Below, piece after piece: positions 17,125-26,528 of a stretch of 64,000 bases of DNA. The notes beneath the pieces were generated by a model. The model worked only from the letters and a program-made list of their open reading frames with translations. It had not been told where the DNA came from and ran no database searches. Position numbers and translations under genes: made by a program. Location: NCBI RefSeq assembly GCF_001905655.1, contig NZ_JMHT01000016.1:1-64000 (forward strand), in the 5' to 3' direction. The DNA comes from Mycobacterium sp. ST-F2 (GTDB taxonomy: Bacteria > Actinomycetota > Actinomycetes > Mycobacteriales > Mycobacteriaceae). Positions within the stretch are counted from its first letter, which is position 1. The number at the start of each line of letters is the position of its first letter.

Positions 17125-18497
17125 CCGGTTGTCCCCTGCGCCACCAGCAGGCTGCGTGCCAGCTTGTCGATATCGGGTGTGCCCAGGCCGGTGACGGAGT
17201 CGAAGCCGGGGCCGGCCATCGCTATCGCGTTACCGCCGACGGTGACGTCGTGGAACGCCGGGAGCCGTCCCGCCCGCTGCACGCGGTACAGCAGCGGGTT
17301 CAGGTCGCCGAGCAGTCGCCCGCCGTGATCGAGCAGGTACTGGTCGATCACCGCCGCCATCCCGGCCCAGATCGGCGCGGACATGGAAGTGCCTCCGGCC
17401 AGCACGGTTTCGCCGTGGAAGACCATGCGGGCCCCGGTGAAGAAATCCGCGACGGCCGAGACGTCGGGGACGAGCCGCTTGTTGCGGCCGCGGTCCGACG
17501 GCACACCCCGTTGCCAGGCCGGGCGGTCGAACAGCGCCGATACCCCGCCGCCACTGCCGTGGGTGAGGGGCACGTCGAACCAGGCCTGCTCGCCGAGCCA
17601 TTGGCCGTGCTCGTCGGTGGACAGCGTGGTGCCGCCGACGGCCGTCATCTCGGGTACCGATGCCACCGAGTCGAGTCCGATGTCGTCGATGCTCGGCGGT
17701 GCCGACCAGTCCTGCCCGCCTTTGCATTCCAGCCCCGCGAGATCGCCACTGGCATCGAAGGCGGTGGTGCCGCTGCGGTGCGCCCGCGCCAGTGCCGACC
17801 GCACGGGTGCCAGATCGGCGGCGGTGAGCATCTTGTCGCAGCCCCACCCTATGGACAGGCTCCACTCGGCGCCCGGGAAGCGCCGGTCGGCGTCGGCCAT
17901 CATCTCGCCGATCTTGCGATAGGCGCCGTCGCCGGACACGGTCGGCCGGGCATTGACGTAGACGGTCTGGGCGTCGGGAGCGATGGCGTGCGCCATCTGG
18001 AGATCCATCGTGGTCTCGCCGGTGCGCTCGGATGGCATGTCCCCCACCACGATGGGAGTGAAGCGCGGCAACTGGTTCAGTTCGGCGAACATGTCGAGAT
18101 CGGATTGATCGAAGCCGTCGAAACCGAAGATGACGATGGTGCGGCCCTTGCCGGTGTATCCCTGATCGGACAGCGGAAAGACGTTGTAGGCCCGGCGCAG
18201 GTCCTGGGCCGAGAGACCGCCGGCGGGGACGTCGCGCGGCGCGATCAGCGGCCGCGACTCCCGGAACGGCGTGTACCCGAGGAGCCTGCCGAATCCGCTC
18301 AACTCGGGAACCAACACCGGCGGCAGCTCGGGTTGGCTGGTCGCCGCATAGAAGGTCTGCCCGCGGCGCCCGCGGTAGTCGCGGACATCGACACGCAACG
18401 CCCGCGCCATGGCACGGGCGTCGCCTTCGACGGTGGCCCAGTCGTCGCCGGGCCGCCACTGCACCGAAAGCCCGGCGGCTCGCGCCCATTGGATCAA
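17121..18497 (-). CDS. S53 (sedolisin/kumamolisin) serine-carboxyl peptidase; 5' end unclear
   Basis: The visible catalytic domain carries the S53 set: Glu and Asp in GETTMDLQMAHAIAPDA, the oxyanion Asp in DASGD, the nucleophile in GGTSMSAP and the calcium loop VTGLGTPD. The TTG at 18497 is the only standard in-frame start, yet the same frame stays open upstream. There it encodes a prodomain-like HVELTAALTRAAR and a signal-like AVLVAAGLTALASAG, with no ATG, GTG or TTG. An ATG at 18705 followed by MRRTAHRR is one frame off, so a 1-nt indel near 18680 is likely and the real gene probably starts at 18705. The membrane gene downstream is translationally coupled. Confidence 0.8.
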   Translation of the reverse strand: MIQWARAAGLSVQWRPGDDWATVEGDARAMARALRVDVRDYRGRRGQTFYAATSQPELPPVLVPELSGFGRLLGYTPFRESRPLIAPRDVPAGGLSAQDLRRAYNVFPLSDQGYTGKGRTIVIFGFDGFDQSDLDMFAELNQLPRFTPIVVGDMPSERTGETTMDLQMAHAIAPDAQTVYVNARPTVSGDGAYRKIGEMMADADRRFPGAEWSLSIGWGCDKMLTAADLAPVRSALARAHRSGTTAFDASGDLAGLECKGGQDWSAPPSIDDIGLDSVASVPEMTAVGGTTLSTDEHGQWLGEQAWFDVPLTHGSGGGVSALFDRPAWQRGVPSDRGRNKRLVPDVSAVADFFTGARMVFHGETVLAGGTSMSAPIWAGMAAVIDQYLLDHGGRLLGDLNPLLYRVQRAGRLPAFHDVTVGGNAIAMAGPGFDSVTGLGTPDIDKLARSLLVAQGTTG

Positions 18498-18682
18498 CCC
18501 ATCGGGCCGGGCGGCACGTGTCAGCGCAGCGGTCAGTTCGACGTGAGCTGCCGCGGACGGGCCGAGATCAGCCGAAGCCGACAGCAGATGGGCCAGTGGG
18601 CCGGTCAGGGCCAGACGGCCACCCCGCTCAGCGGGCGGGCCGGCGGACGCCAGCGCCGTCAGCCCGGCCGCTACCAGTACCG

Positions 18683-18710
18683 CGCCGATGCGCCGTACGG
18701 CGCATCGGCG
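18683..18710. repeat. Perfect 28-bp palindrome at the S53 gene start
   Basis: Two 14-bp arms meet at a GTAC centre (18695-18698) with no spacer. It lies between the stop of the lipoprotein gene (18736) and the S53 coding region, and it contains the displaced ATG at 18705-18703. It could be an operator, a cruciform or hairpin terminator, or a site that provokes sequencing indels. Confidence 0.8.
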
Positions 18711-18735
18711 ACCTACTGGGATGGGGCTCCCGTTC

Positions 18736-19020
18736 CTAGTGCGGAGCGGTGACGACGTTGCCCGGCAGCGCCGTCTGCGGTCCCGGAGCCTTCACCGACG
18801 GGGAGAACGAGTTGCCACCCTTGGTGGGCCCGCCCTTCTCGCTCGGCGTCACCGGCGACGACGAGGCGGGTGCCGACGTCGTGGTCGTGGTGCTCGTGGT
18901 GGTGGTCGGCTCTTCCTTGGCCTTCTCGCCACAGGAAGAGAGCAGGCCCATCGCGAGTCCGGCGGTCACGGCGAGGCCGGCCACCATCTTCTTGCGGGTC
19001 GAGTGCCGAACGGTGGTCAT
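18736..19020 (-). CDS. Small Thr/Ser-rich lipoprotein
   Basis: The 94-residue protein starts at ATG 19020, preceded by AAGGAGAA at good spacing. An upstream in-frame extension has no ribosome site and is rejected. The signal peptide ends in a lipobox (AMGLLSSC, Cys near residue 27), followed by a charged stretch and a TTTTSTTTTTS linker. There is no recognisable domain. It is probably membrane-anchored in the periplasm; the function is unknown. Confidence 0.75.
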   Translation of the reverse strand: MTTVRHSTRKKMVAGLAVTAGLAMGLLSSCGEKAKEEPTTTTSTTTTTSAPASSSPVTPSEKGGPTKGGNSFSPSVKAPGPQTALPGNVVTAPH

Positions 19021-19369
19021 ACCGATTCTCCTTTTGTCCATTCCGTTCGCCCCGACGGCTGTAGCCACGAAGAAACGGGCATCGCGATCGTAATCTGATT
19101 CGCTTCTCACAGCATACCGACAAGCGATTTCCACCACTGGGATATCTAGCCCGATAGTGGGACATCGCACGCTGCTGGCAAACAACAGCTCAGAGCCCTG
19201 AAACCCACGCGACTGCGACCGCTGGGACAAATGAGACGGCAGTGAACCAAAAGCACCCGGCAATTCCCGCAAAGTAGTACGTGCCGTACCAGTGACCAAT
19301 ACGGTCGAAAGTGTTCGGACTTCAATGGCGAAGTCGTTTCACCTGTCGAATTCATAGAGGAAGTCTCAC
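19021..19369. other. Divergent intergenic region
   Basis: This 349-bp stretch between two divergent lipoprotein genes is less GC-rich than its surroundings. It should hold both promoters. I see no convincing RNA gene, strong hairpin or coding frame in it; the in-frame extension of the lipoprotein gene has no lipoprotein-like start. Confidence 0.5.
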
Positions 19370-19996
19370 GTGAAAACCGAATTGCTCGTCCGCCGTACCG
19401 CCGCCGCCATCGGCGTCGCCGCACTCACCGGAGCTGCCGTCGTGGCCTGCTCCCAAACCAAGGACATCGGTTCCACCGCGTCGTCGGCTGCCAGCTCCGG
19501 AGCCAGCGCGGCATCGTCCGTCGCCAGCTCGGGAGCCAGCGCCGCATCGTCCGCCGCCAGTTCCGCGTCGAGCGCCGCCTCGTCGGCCATGGCCGGGTCG
19601 CCGACCACCATGAGCGTGCCGGGCGTGGGCGACGTCACCTTGGACGGTCCCGTCGCCGACGCCTACCAGAAAGCCGGTGGCGAAGCTGCTCTCGGCCAGC
19701 CGACCGCCCAGCCGCAGAAGGTCGGCGACGGCACGGTGCAGGCCTTCGCGAAGGGCACCATCTTCAGCTCGCCGGCGACGGGCGCCCACCTCGTGCAGGG
19801 TGAGATCCTCCGCGAGTACACGGAAAAGGGCGGCGCCGGAGGCGAATTGGGTTTCCCGACCACGGACGAAGCCCAGACCGCAGGCGGACCGGACGCGCCA
19901 AAGGGCGGCTGGATCAGCGAGTTCCAGAAGGGCACCATCACCTGGCTGAACCAGGGTGACGGCACCTTCAAGGCCACCATCACCCCCAAGCAGTAG
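19370..19996 (+). CDS. LGFP-repeat lipoprotein
   Basis: The 208-residue protein starts at GTG 19370 after a GAGGAAG ribosome site. A signal with lipobox AAVVAC comes first, followed by an Ala/Ser-rich linker of about 45 residues. Two or three LGFP-type repeats come next (AALGQPTAQPQKVGDGTVQ, GELGFPTTDE, with WISEFQKGTITW). LGFP repeats are common in corynebacterial and mycobacterial cell-wall proteins and are thought to anchor to, or bind, the arabinogalactan/mycolate layer. Its stop immediately abuts the convergent SRPBCC gene. Confidence 0.85.
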   Translation: MKTELLVRRTAAAIGVAALTGAAVVACSQTKDIGSTASSAASSGASAASSVASSGASAASSAASSASSAASSAMAGSPTTMSVPGVGDVTLDGPVADAYQKAGGEAALGQPTAQPQKVGDGTVQAFAKGTIFSSPATGAHLVQGEILREYTEKGGAGGELGFPTTDEAQTAGGPDAPKGGWISEFQKGTITWLNQGDGTFKATITPKQ

Positions 19997-20446
19997 TCAC
20001 TGCTCCTCGGCGAGTGCGGCAAGCCGGGACAACGACGCCTGCAGCCACTCGGCCGAGGTCCGCCGGGCCCGGTTCAGCCGCTTCTCGTCGGTCAGCGCGG
20101 TCCAGTCGTAGGTGTGGGTGACGCGGGTGTGCCCGTCGTCGATGGGCTCGAGTTCCCAGCGCCACAGATGGCCCGGCTGCGGCAGCCCGGGTTCGGACGG
20201 CTTCCACGCGATGCGCCGTCCCTCGACGAATTCCACGACGTGGTTCTCGCGGTTGGTCCCCAACGTCAGGCCCATGACGAACACGTCACCCACGGCGTGC
20301 ACGCGTTGGTCGACGGGCGCCTCCGCCAGGTTGTCGTTGCCGTCCCAGCGCGGCTGCTGTGCGGGGTCGGCGATGAGCTCGAAGATCTCCGCCGCCGGTG
20401 CGGCGATGTCACGACTGGCGCTGACGACCCGAATTTCGTTGTCCAC
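19997..20446 (-). CDS. SRPBCC-family (polyketide cyclase/START-like) protein
   Basis: The 149-residue single-domain protein has typical features: an N-terminal strand VSASRDIAAPAAEIFELIADPAQQPRWDGN, a central GRRIAWKPSE..LPQPGHLWRWELEP, and a C-terminal long helix starting LNRARRTSAEWLQASLSRLAALAEE. The fold makes a hydrophobic pocket for a lipid or aromatic ligand. The ligand is unknown. It is convergent with the LGFP gene and has a 15-nt gap to the VWA gene upstream. Confidence 0.85.
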   Translation of the reverse strand: MDNEIRVVSASRDIAAPAAEIFELIADPAQQPRWDGNDNLAEAPVDQRVHAVGDVFVMGLTLGTNRENHVVEFVEGRRIAWKPSEPGLPQPGHLWRWELEPIDDGHTRVTHTYDWTALTDEKRLNRARRTSAEWLQASLSRLAALAEEQ

Positions 20447-20461
20447 GAGTCGTATTCAACC

Positions 20462-21475
20462 CTATGTCGGCAGCCGCCGGTTGATCACCAGCGCGGAGAT
20501 CACCGCACAGGTCAGCGCGAACACGCCGAGGCGCAGCCACGCGGTACCGCCGGGTCCGCGGATGATCTCGTAGCCGATCTGCTGCTGGATGGCGTCGTAG
20601 CTCTTGTTGAGGTCCTCGATCTTGGCCGCCGTGTACATCTGCCCACCGGAGAGCTCGGCGACCCGCTTCATGGTGGTGTCGTTGACCGGGACGTTGACGC
20701 TCTGGTTGTCGACCTTGATCTTGCCGCCCTTGGTCCCGAACGCGATGGTCGAGATCGGGGTGTCCGACTCCTTGGAGGTCCGCGCCGCGGTGTAGGCGCC
20801 GTGCGGGCTGTCCGGGTTGCCGGGCCGGTTCTCCGCGCCGTCGGACAGCAACACGATGCGTTTCGGCGGCTTTTCGGTGTTGCCACTGCCACCGAGCACG
20901 TCGGCCAGGGTCGAGATCGCGCGCAGGGCCGCGAAGATGCCGTCGCCGGTCGCGGTGCCGTCGTCGACGGTGAGGTGGTCCAGCGCGGTGATGGTGGCGT
21001 TGTGGTCCGGCGTCGGCGACACCAGCAGGTTGGTGTTCCCGGAGAACGTGACCAGGCCGAGGTTCACGCCGGGGGTCAGCTTCTTCGCGAACTGCTTGGC
21101 GGCGTCTTTCGCCGCGGCCAGCCGGCTCGGGGAGACGTCGTCGGCCTCCATGGACCGGGAGACGTCCATCACGAGCATGATCACCGCGCGGTTGCGCGGG
21201 GTCTTGATCTCGTGGGTGGGGGCGGCGAGCGCGACGGTCAGGGACAGCAGCGCGGCCACCGAGAACACCATCGGGAGGTGCCGCCAGCGCGTCGGCTGCA
21301 TCGGTACGACGTCGGTGCGCGGCTGGTCGCCGGCATAGCTGCGCAGCCGGCTGGCGCGGTTGCGTTGCGCCGCGAGATAGGCGGCCACCAACGCGATGGG
21401 CAGCAGTGCGGTCAGGAGCAGCCAGGGGTGCGCGAAGCCCGACAACGACACCGATCCGATTCCCGGAAGACTCAT
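20462..21475 (-). CDS. VWA-domain membrane protein (Rv1481/BatA-like)
   Basis: The 337-residue protein starts at ATG 21475. Two N-terminal membrane segments flank a short loop, and a VWA domain at about 85-290 begins VIMLVMDVSRSMEADD with a full MIDAS DxSxS. The C-terminus has one more membrane helix (LRLGVFALTCAVISALVI). BatA-like proteins usually sit beside a MoxR ATPase and a DUF58 protein, but neither is in the neighbourhood. It is divergent from the Mrp operon. Confidence 0.88.
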   Translation of the reverse strand: MSLPGIGSVSLSGFAHPWLLLTALLPIALVAAYLAAQRNRASRLRSYAGDQPRTDVVPMQPTRWRHLPMVFSVAALLSLTVALAAPTHEIKTPRNRAVIMLVMDVSRSMEADDVSPSRLAAAKDAAKQFAKKLTPGVNLGLVTFSGNTNLLVSPTPDHNATITALDHLTVDDGTATGDGIFAALRAISTLADVLGGSGNTEKPPKRIVLLSDGAENRPGNPDSPHGAYTAARTSKESDTPISTIAFGTKGGKIKVDNQSVNVPVNDTTMKRVAELSGGQMYTAAKIEDLNKSYDAIQQQIGYEIIRGPGGTAWLRLGVFALTCAVISALVINRRLPT

Positions 21476-21634
21476 CGGCGCCCCGTCGCGTTCGTCACCA
21501 TAAGTGAAAAGTGTAGGAGTCGGTGCATCGGGCACCCGGTAGCGGGGCTGTGGCCTGCGAGAACCGCGGGACCACGGCAGTAACAGCCGCCCCGTAAGCT
21601 GGCCGGACCGCCCCCCGACGCCTGCCGGAGGCCC

Positions 21635-24469
21635 ATGCTCACCGTTCTGTACGTACACGCGATCGCCACTGTTCTCGCTCCACTGTTGGTACGACGCTGG
21701 GGACGGCGGGCGTTCTATCCGCTCGCGCTGGCGCCCGCGGGCTCGCTGATCTGGCTGGCGTCGAACTGGCCCGGGACCGGCGAGCAGACGCTGCACATCG
21801 ACTGGGTGCCGCAGCTGTCCATGGACATCACGCTGCGGCTGGATTCGCTGGCGGCGATCATGTCGGTGCTGGTGCTGGGCGTCGGCACCCTCGTGCTGCT
21901 CTACTGCGCCGAGTACTTCCACCACGCCGACGGGCACACCGAGAACCGGCTGCCCAGCTTCGCCGCCGAGCTCGTCGCGTTCTCGGGCGCCATGTTCGGA
22001 CTGGTCTGCAGCGACAACACGCTACTGCTGTACCTGTTCTGGGAACTGACGACCGTGCTGTCGTTCCTGCTCGTCGGCCACTATGCCGAGCGCGTCGCCA
22101 GCCGGCGCGCCGCCACCCAGGCGCTGCTGGTCACCACGTTCGGTGGTCTGGCGATGCTGACCGGCATCATCATGCTGGGCACGCTCGCCGGCACCTACCG
22201 GCTGTCCGACCTCGTCGCCACCGCGCCGACCGGCACCACCTCATCGGTCGCCGTCGTGCTGGTCCTCATCGGTGCACTGTCCAAGTCGGCCATCGTGCCG
22301 ATGCACTTCTGGCTGCCGGGCGCCATGGCGGCGCCGACGCCCGTCAGCGCCTACCTGCACGCCGCGGCCATGGTGAAGGCCGGCGTGTACCTGATCGCGC
22401 GCATGACACCCGGTTTCGCCGATCACCAGCCGTGGCGGCCGACGGTCGTGACGCTGGGCCTGGTGACGCTGCTGCTCGCCGGCTGGCGTGCCGTGCGCGA
22501 GTACGACCTCAAACTGATCCTGGCCTTCGGCACCGTCAGCCAGCTCGGGCTGATCACGGTGATGGTCGGCGCCGGCGGTGGCGATCTGATGCTCGCCGGG
22601 CTCGCCATGCTGTGTGCGCACGCCATGTTCAAGGCCGCGCTGTTCATGGTCGTCGGGATCATCGACCACGCCACGGGCACCCGCGACATCCGGAAACTGG
22701 CGTGGCTCGGCCGGCGCAGCCCCGTGCTGCTGAGCATCGCCGTCGCCGCGGCCGCCAGCATGGCCGGGCTGCCGCCGTTCCTCGGCTTCGTCGCGAAAGA
22801 GGCCGACTTCGAAACCCTTTGGCACAGCCCGACATTGGGCGCGTCGGCACCGTTCGTGCTGGCGACCGTGGCGTTCGGGTCGGTGTTCACCACGATCTAC
22901 AGCCTGCGGTTCCTCTACGGCGCGTTCGCCCGAAAAGGCAGGGAAGAGCCGACGATTCGCGTCACTGAGATGCACCGTCCCAGCCTCGGTTTCCTCATCC
23001 CGCCGGGCATCCTGGCCGTCGCCGGCCTCGGCTTCGGGCTGCTGCCGAACGCGTTGGACCACGCCATCGCCGACTACACCGCGACCATGCCGGGCAGCAC
23101 TGGATACCACCTGGCGCTGTGGCACGGCGTCAACATGCCGCTGCTGTTGTCGGCCGTGATCCTCGGAGCCGGCGCGGCGGCGTTCGTGCTGCGGCACCGC
23201 CTCGAACGCTTCCGGGTGCCATATCTGCCGCTGGGCAATGCCGACCGGATGTACGACGCGGCCATCCGCGGCGCGGATCGCTTCGCCGTGCGGCTGACGG
23301 CGTTCACCCAGCGCGGCTCGATCCCGACGACGCAGGCGATGATCCTGTCGACCCTCGCCGTGCTGCCCGTCGCGGTGCTGCTGCTGGGTCCGCGGGACCA
23401 GCCCGACCTGAAGTTGTGGAACTCGCCGCTGCAGGTCGTCGTCGGCCTCATCGTGCTGGCGGCGGCGATCAGCGCGACGGTGATGCGCAACCGCCTGGCG
23501 GCCGTGCTGGTCGTCGGTGTCACCGGTTACGGCTGCGGCACGCTCTACATCTTCTACGGCGCACCGGACCTGGCGTTGACCCAATTCCTGGTCGAGACAC
23601 TGACTTTGGTGGTCTTCCTGCTGGTGCTGCGCACCCTGCCCGCCGAATCCGACGCCGCCCACATGAAGCGGCACCGGCTGCCGCGTGCCCTGCTGGCCAC
23701 CGCGGTCGGCGCGTCGGTGACGGCGCTGGCCGTCTACGCCATGGCCGCCCGCAAGACCCGGCCGCTGGCCGAGCTGCTGCCCGACGCGGCGTACTACCGC
23801 GGGCACGGCGCCAACACCGTCAACGTGCTGCTGGTGGACATCCGGGCCTGGGACACTCTCGGCGAGATCTCGGTGCTGCTCGTCGCCGCGACCGGTGTGG
23901 CGTCGATGGTGTTCCGGCACAGGCGTTTCGGCTCGGCGCCCCGGGTACCGAAAGATCACCGGCCGACACCCGACATCACCTGGCTGCGGGGCAGCGACCT
24001 GCGCGATCCGCGGCACCGCTCCCTGGTGCTCGAGGTGGCGACCCGCATGATCTTCCCGCTCATCATGGTGCTGTCGGTGTACTTCTTCTTCGCCGGACAC
24101 AACACTCCCGGCGGCGGTTTCGCCGGTGGCCTGACGGCGGGTCTGGCGCTGGTGCTGCGGTACCTGGCCGGCGGCCGTTACGAATTGGGCGAGACGCTGC
24201 CGCTGGACGCCGGCAAGATTCTGGGTGCCGGCCTGGCGCTGTCGGCCGGGACGGCGACGGCCTCGCTGCTGCTGGGCGCCCCGGTGCTGTCCAGCGCGGT
24301 GGTGAAATTCACGCTGCCCCTGCTGGGTTCGGTGAAGGTGGTGACGGCGCTGTTCTTCGACCTCGGCGTGTACCTCATCGTCGTGGGCCTGGTGCTGGAC
24401 ATCCTGCGCAGCCTGGGCGCCAGGGTCGACGAAGAGTTGTACGCACCACGTGAGGCGGCCACCCGATGA
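21635..24469 (+). CDS. mrpA: Mrp Na+/H+ antiporter subunit A fused to subunit B
   Basis: The 944-residue membrane protein starts with an NADH-ubiquinone-chain-5-like N-terminus. The proton_antipo_M core follows (ELTTVLSFLLVGHY, KSAIVPMHFWLPGAMAAPTPVSAYLHAAAMVKAGVYL, LCAHAMFKAALFMVVG). The DUF4040 segment comes next (YGCGTLYIFYGAPDLALTQFLVETLT). The last 150 residues are an MrpB domain (IMVLSVYFFFAGHNTPGGGFAGGL). The fusion explains why no separate mrpB follows. The complex exchanges cytoplasmic Na+ (or K+) for H+. The next gene overlaps by 4 nt. Confidence 0.93.
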   Translation: MLTVLYVHAIATVLAPLLVRRWGRRAFYPLALAPAGSLIWLASNWPGTGEQTLHIDWVPQLSMDITLRLDSLAAIMSVLVLGVGTLVLLYCAEYFHHADGHTENRLPSFAAELVAFSGAMFGLVCSDNTLLLYLFWELTTVLSFLLVGHYAERVASRRAATQALLVTTFGGLAMLTGIIMLGTLAGTYRLSDLVATAPTGTTSSVAVVLVLIGALSKSAIVPMHFWLPGAMAAPTPVSAYLHAAAMVKAGVYLIARMTPGFADHQPWRPTVVTLGLVTLLLAGWRAVREYDLKLILAFGTVSQLGLITVMVGAGGGDLMLAGLAMLCAHAMFKAALFMVVGIIDHATGTRDIRKLAWLGRRSPVLLSIAVAAAASMAGLPPFLGFVAKEADFETLWHSPTLGASAPFVLATVAFGSVFTTIYSLRFLYGAFARKGREEPTIRVTEMHRPSLGFLIPPGILAVAGLGFGLLPNALDHAIADYTATMPGSTGYHLALWHGVNMPLLLSAVILGAGAAAFVLRHRLERFRVPYLPLGNADRMYDAAIRGADRFAVRLTAFTQRGSIPTTQAMILSTLAVLPVAVLLLGPRDQPDLKLWNSPLQVVVGLIVLAAAISATVMRNRLAAVLVVGVTGYGCGTLYIFYGAPDLALTQFLVETLTLVVFLLVLRTLPAESDAAHMKRHRLPRALLATAVGASVTALAVYAMAARKTRPLAELLPDAAYYRGHGANTVNVLLVDIRAWDTLGEISVLLVAATGVASMVFRHRRFGSAPRVPKDHRPTPDITWLRGSDLRDPRHRSLVLEVATRMIFPLIMVLSVYFFFAGHNTPGGGFAGGLTAGLALVLRYLAGGRYELGETLPLDAGKILGAGLALSAGTATASLLLGAPVLSSAVVKFTLPLLGSVKVVTALFFDLGVYLIVVGLVLDILRSLGARVDEELYAPREAATR

Positions 24470-24939
24470 CGACCTATCTCGTCCCTCTTGTACTCATCGG
24501 CGGTCTCACCGGCACCGGCGTGTACCTGCTGCTGGAGCGCAACCTGACCCGAATGTTGTTGGGCCTGTTGCTGATCGGCAACGCGGTGAACCTGCTGATC
24601 CTGGTGATGGGGGGTGACTCCGGTAATCCGCCGGTGCGCGGCCGCACCAGCCACGGCCAGACGGGCACCGCCGACCCGCTGGCACAGGGCATGGTCCTCA
24701 CCTCGATCGTCATCACCATGGGTGTCGCCGCGTTCGTGCTGGCGCTGATCTACCGGGCCTACCGCCTCACCACGGTCGAAGAGGTGGGCAACGACCCCGA
24801 GGACAGCCGCGTCGCGCAGCTGTCGACCACCGACACCCCGGCGGTCGAGGAAGACCGCGGCGAACCGTCCGTCGTCACCGACGCCGACGCACCCGCGGAA
24901 CTCGACGCGCTACCCGCCGACCCGGTGGAGCAGGCGTGA
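24466..24939 (+). CDS. mrpC: Mrp antiporter subunit C
   Basis: The 157-residue protein is NuoK-like, with three membrane helices in the first 105 residues (LVLIGGLTGTGVYLLLERNLTRMLLGLLLIGNAVNLLIL; DPLAQGMVLTSIVITMGVAAFVLALIYRAYR). A hydrophilic acidic tail of about 50 residues follows and is longer than usual. It overlaps mrpA and mrpD by 4 nt each. Confidence 0.92.
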   Translation: MTTYLVPLVLIGGLTGTGVYLLLERNLTRMLLGLLLIGNAVNLLILVMGGDSGNPPVRGRTSHGQTGTADPLAQGMVLTSIVITMGVAAFVLALIYRAYRLTTVEEVGNDPEDSRVAQLSTTDTPAVEEDRGEPSVVTDADAPAELDALPADPVEQA

Positions 24940-26528
24940 CGACGGGTGCGGTGCTGGCACCGCTGCCCGTTCTGATCCCGATCCTCGGTGCCGCCGCGAC
25001 GATGTTCGCGGGCCGCCGGCCCCGGCTGCAGCAGGTCGTCGCGCTGGTGGCGCTCGCCGCGATGACGGCGGTCTGCGCGGCGCTGGTCTACGTCGTCGAC
25101 CACAGCGGCACCGTCGCGGTCCACGTCGGCGGCTGGGGCCAGACCGAACCCGGCATGGGACCGCTCGGCATCGTGCTTGTCGTCGACCGGCTTTCGGCCC
25201 TGATGCTGGTGGTGTCCGCGATCGTGCTGCTGGCGGTGGTCTGGTACGCCATCGGACAGGGCATTCGCGACGGCGGCGACGAGCAGCCGGTGTCGATCTT
25301 CCTGCCGACCTACCTGGTGCTGTCGGCCGGCGTCTGCATCGCGTTCCTCGCGGGCGATCTGTTCAACCTGTTCGTCGGCTTCGAGGTGCTGCTGGCCGCG
25401 AGCTTCGTGTTGCTGACCGTCGGCGCCAGTGAGGAGCGGGTCCGCGCCGGCATCGGCTACGTCATGGTGTCCATGGTTTCGTCGGTGATCTTCCTGATCG
25501 GCATCGCGCTCACCTACGCGGCCACCGGCACCCTGAACCTCGCCGAGCTGGCGAACCGGCTCGACGGCATCACCCCGGGTACCCGGGCGGCACTGTTCGC
25601 GGTGCTGCTGGTGGCGTTCGGCATCAAGGCGGCGGTGTTCCCGCTGTCGGCATGGCTGCCCGACTCCTACCCCACCGCCCCGGCACCGGTCACCGCGGTG
25701 TTCGCCGGCCTGCTCACCAAAGTCGGTGTGTACGCGATCATCCGGGCCCATACGCTGCTGTTCCCGGGTGGCTCACTCGACGGCGTGCTCATGATCGCGG
25801 CGCTGCTCACCATGTTGATCGGCATCTTCGGCGCCATGGCCCAGAGCGACATCAAGCGACTGCTGTCCTTCACCCTGGTCAGCCACATCGGCTACCTGGT
25901 GTTCGGCATCGCGGTGTCCAACCGGATCGGCATGGCCGGCGCCATCTACTACGTGGCCCACCACATCGTCGTGCAGACCACGCTCTTCCTGGTGGTGGGG
26001 CTGATCGAGCGGCAGGCCGGGGCCTCGACACTGCAGCGCCTCGGTGGACTCGCGGCGGCCAGCCCGCTGCTGGCGTTCGTGTTCATCATCCCGGCGCTGA
26101 ACCTCGGCGGCATTCCGCCGTTCTCGGGTTTCATCGGCAAGGTGGCGCTGCTGCAGGCCGGCACCGAGAGCGCGTCGGTGCTCGCATGGGCACTCGTCGC
26201 CGGCTCCGTCATCACCAGCTTGCTGACGCTGTACGTCATGGCGCGGGTGTGGACGCTCGCGTTCTGGCGCGCCCGCGACGACGCGCCGGAGGGCATGCTG
26301 TCCACGGCAGCCCCGGCCGGACTGCTCGAGCCGGTGGCGAACGTGGCCGTCGACGACCGGCCGGACGTCGGCCGGATGCCCGTCAGCATGCTGGCGCCGA
26401 CCGCGGTGCTCATCGCGGTGGGGCTCGCCCTGACGGTGTTCGCGGGGCCCATCTTCGGGTTCGCGGAGCGGGCCGCCGACCAGGTCGCCGACCGCGCCCA
26501 GTACATCTCGGTGGTGTTGACGCCATGA
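24936..26528 (+). CDS. mrpD: Mrp antiporter subunit D
   Basis: The 530-residue protein starts at GTG 24936, overlapping the mrpC stop. It is a NuoN/NuoM-like proton-translocating subunit with about 14 helices and conserved antiporter core motifs (LFVGFEVLLAASFVLL, FGIKAAVFPLSAWLPDSYPTAPAPVTAVFAGLLTKVGVYA, GIFGAMAQSDIKRLLSFTLVSHIGY). It pairs with MrpA as the ion-translocating module. Its end overlaps mrpE by 4 nt. Confidence 0.93.
   Translation: MTTGAVLAPLPVLIPILGAAATMFAGRRPRLQQVVALVALAAMTAVCAALVYVVDHSGTVAVHVGGWGQTEPGMGPLGIVLVVDRLSALMLVVSAIVLLAVVWYAIGQGIRDGGDEQPVSIFLPTYLVLSAGVCIAFLAGDLFNLFVGFEVLLAASFVLLTVGASEERVRAGIGYVMVSMVSSVIFLIGIALTYAATGTLNLAELANRLDGITPGTRAALFAVLLVAFGIKAAVFPLSAWLPDSYPTAPAPVTAVFAGLLTKVGVYAIIRAHTLLFPGGSLDGVLMIAALLTMLIGIFGAMAQSDIKRLLSFTLVSHIGYLVFGIAVSNRIGMAGAIYYVAHHIVVQTTLFLVVGLIERQAGASTLQRLGGLAAASPLLAFVFIIPALNLGGIPPFSGFIGKVALLQAGTESASVLAWALVAGSVITSLLTLYVMARVWTLAFWRARDDAPEGMLSTAAPAGLLEPVANVAVDDRPDVGRMPVSMLAPTAVLIAVGLALTVFAGPIFGFAERAADQVADRAQYISVVLTP

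Noticed and set aside
19021..19299. N-terminal extension of the small lipoprotein gene
   Set aside because: It would bury the lipobox signal peptide after 93 residues. ATG 19020 has a strong AAGGAGAA site.
22241..24100. 619-residue minus-strand frame inside mrpA
   Set aside because: Low-complexity His/Arg/Gln frame opposite a clear antiporter gene.
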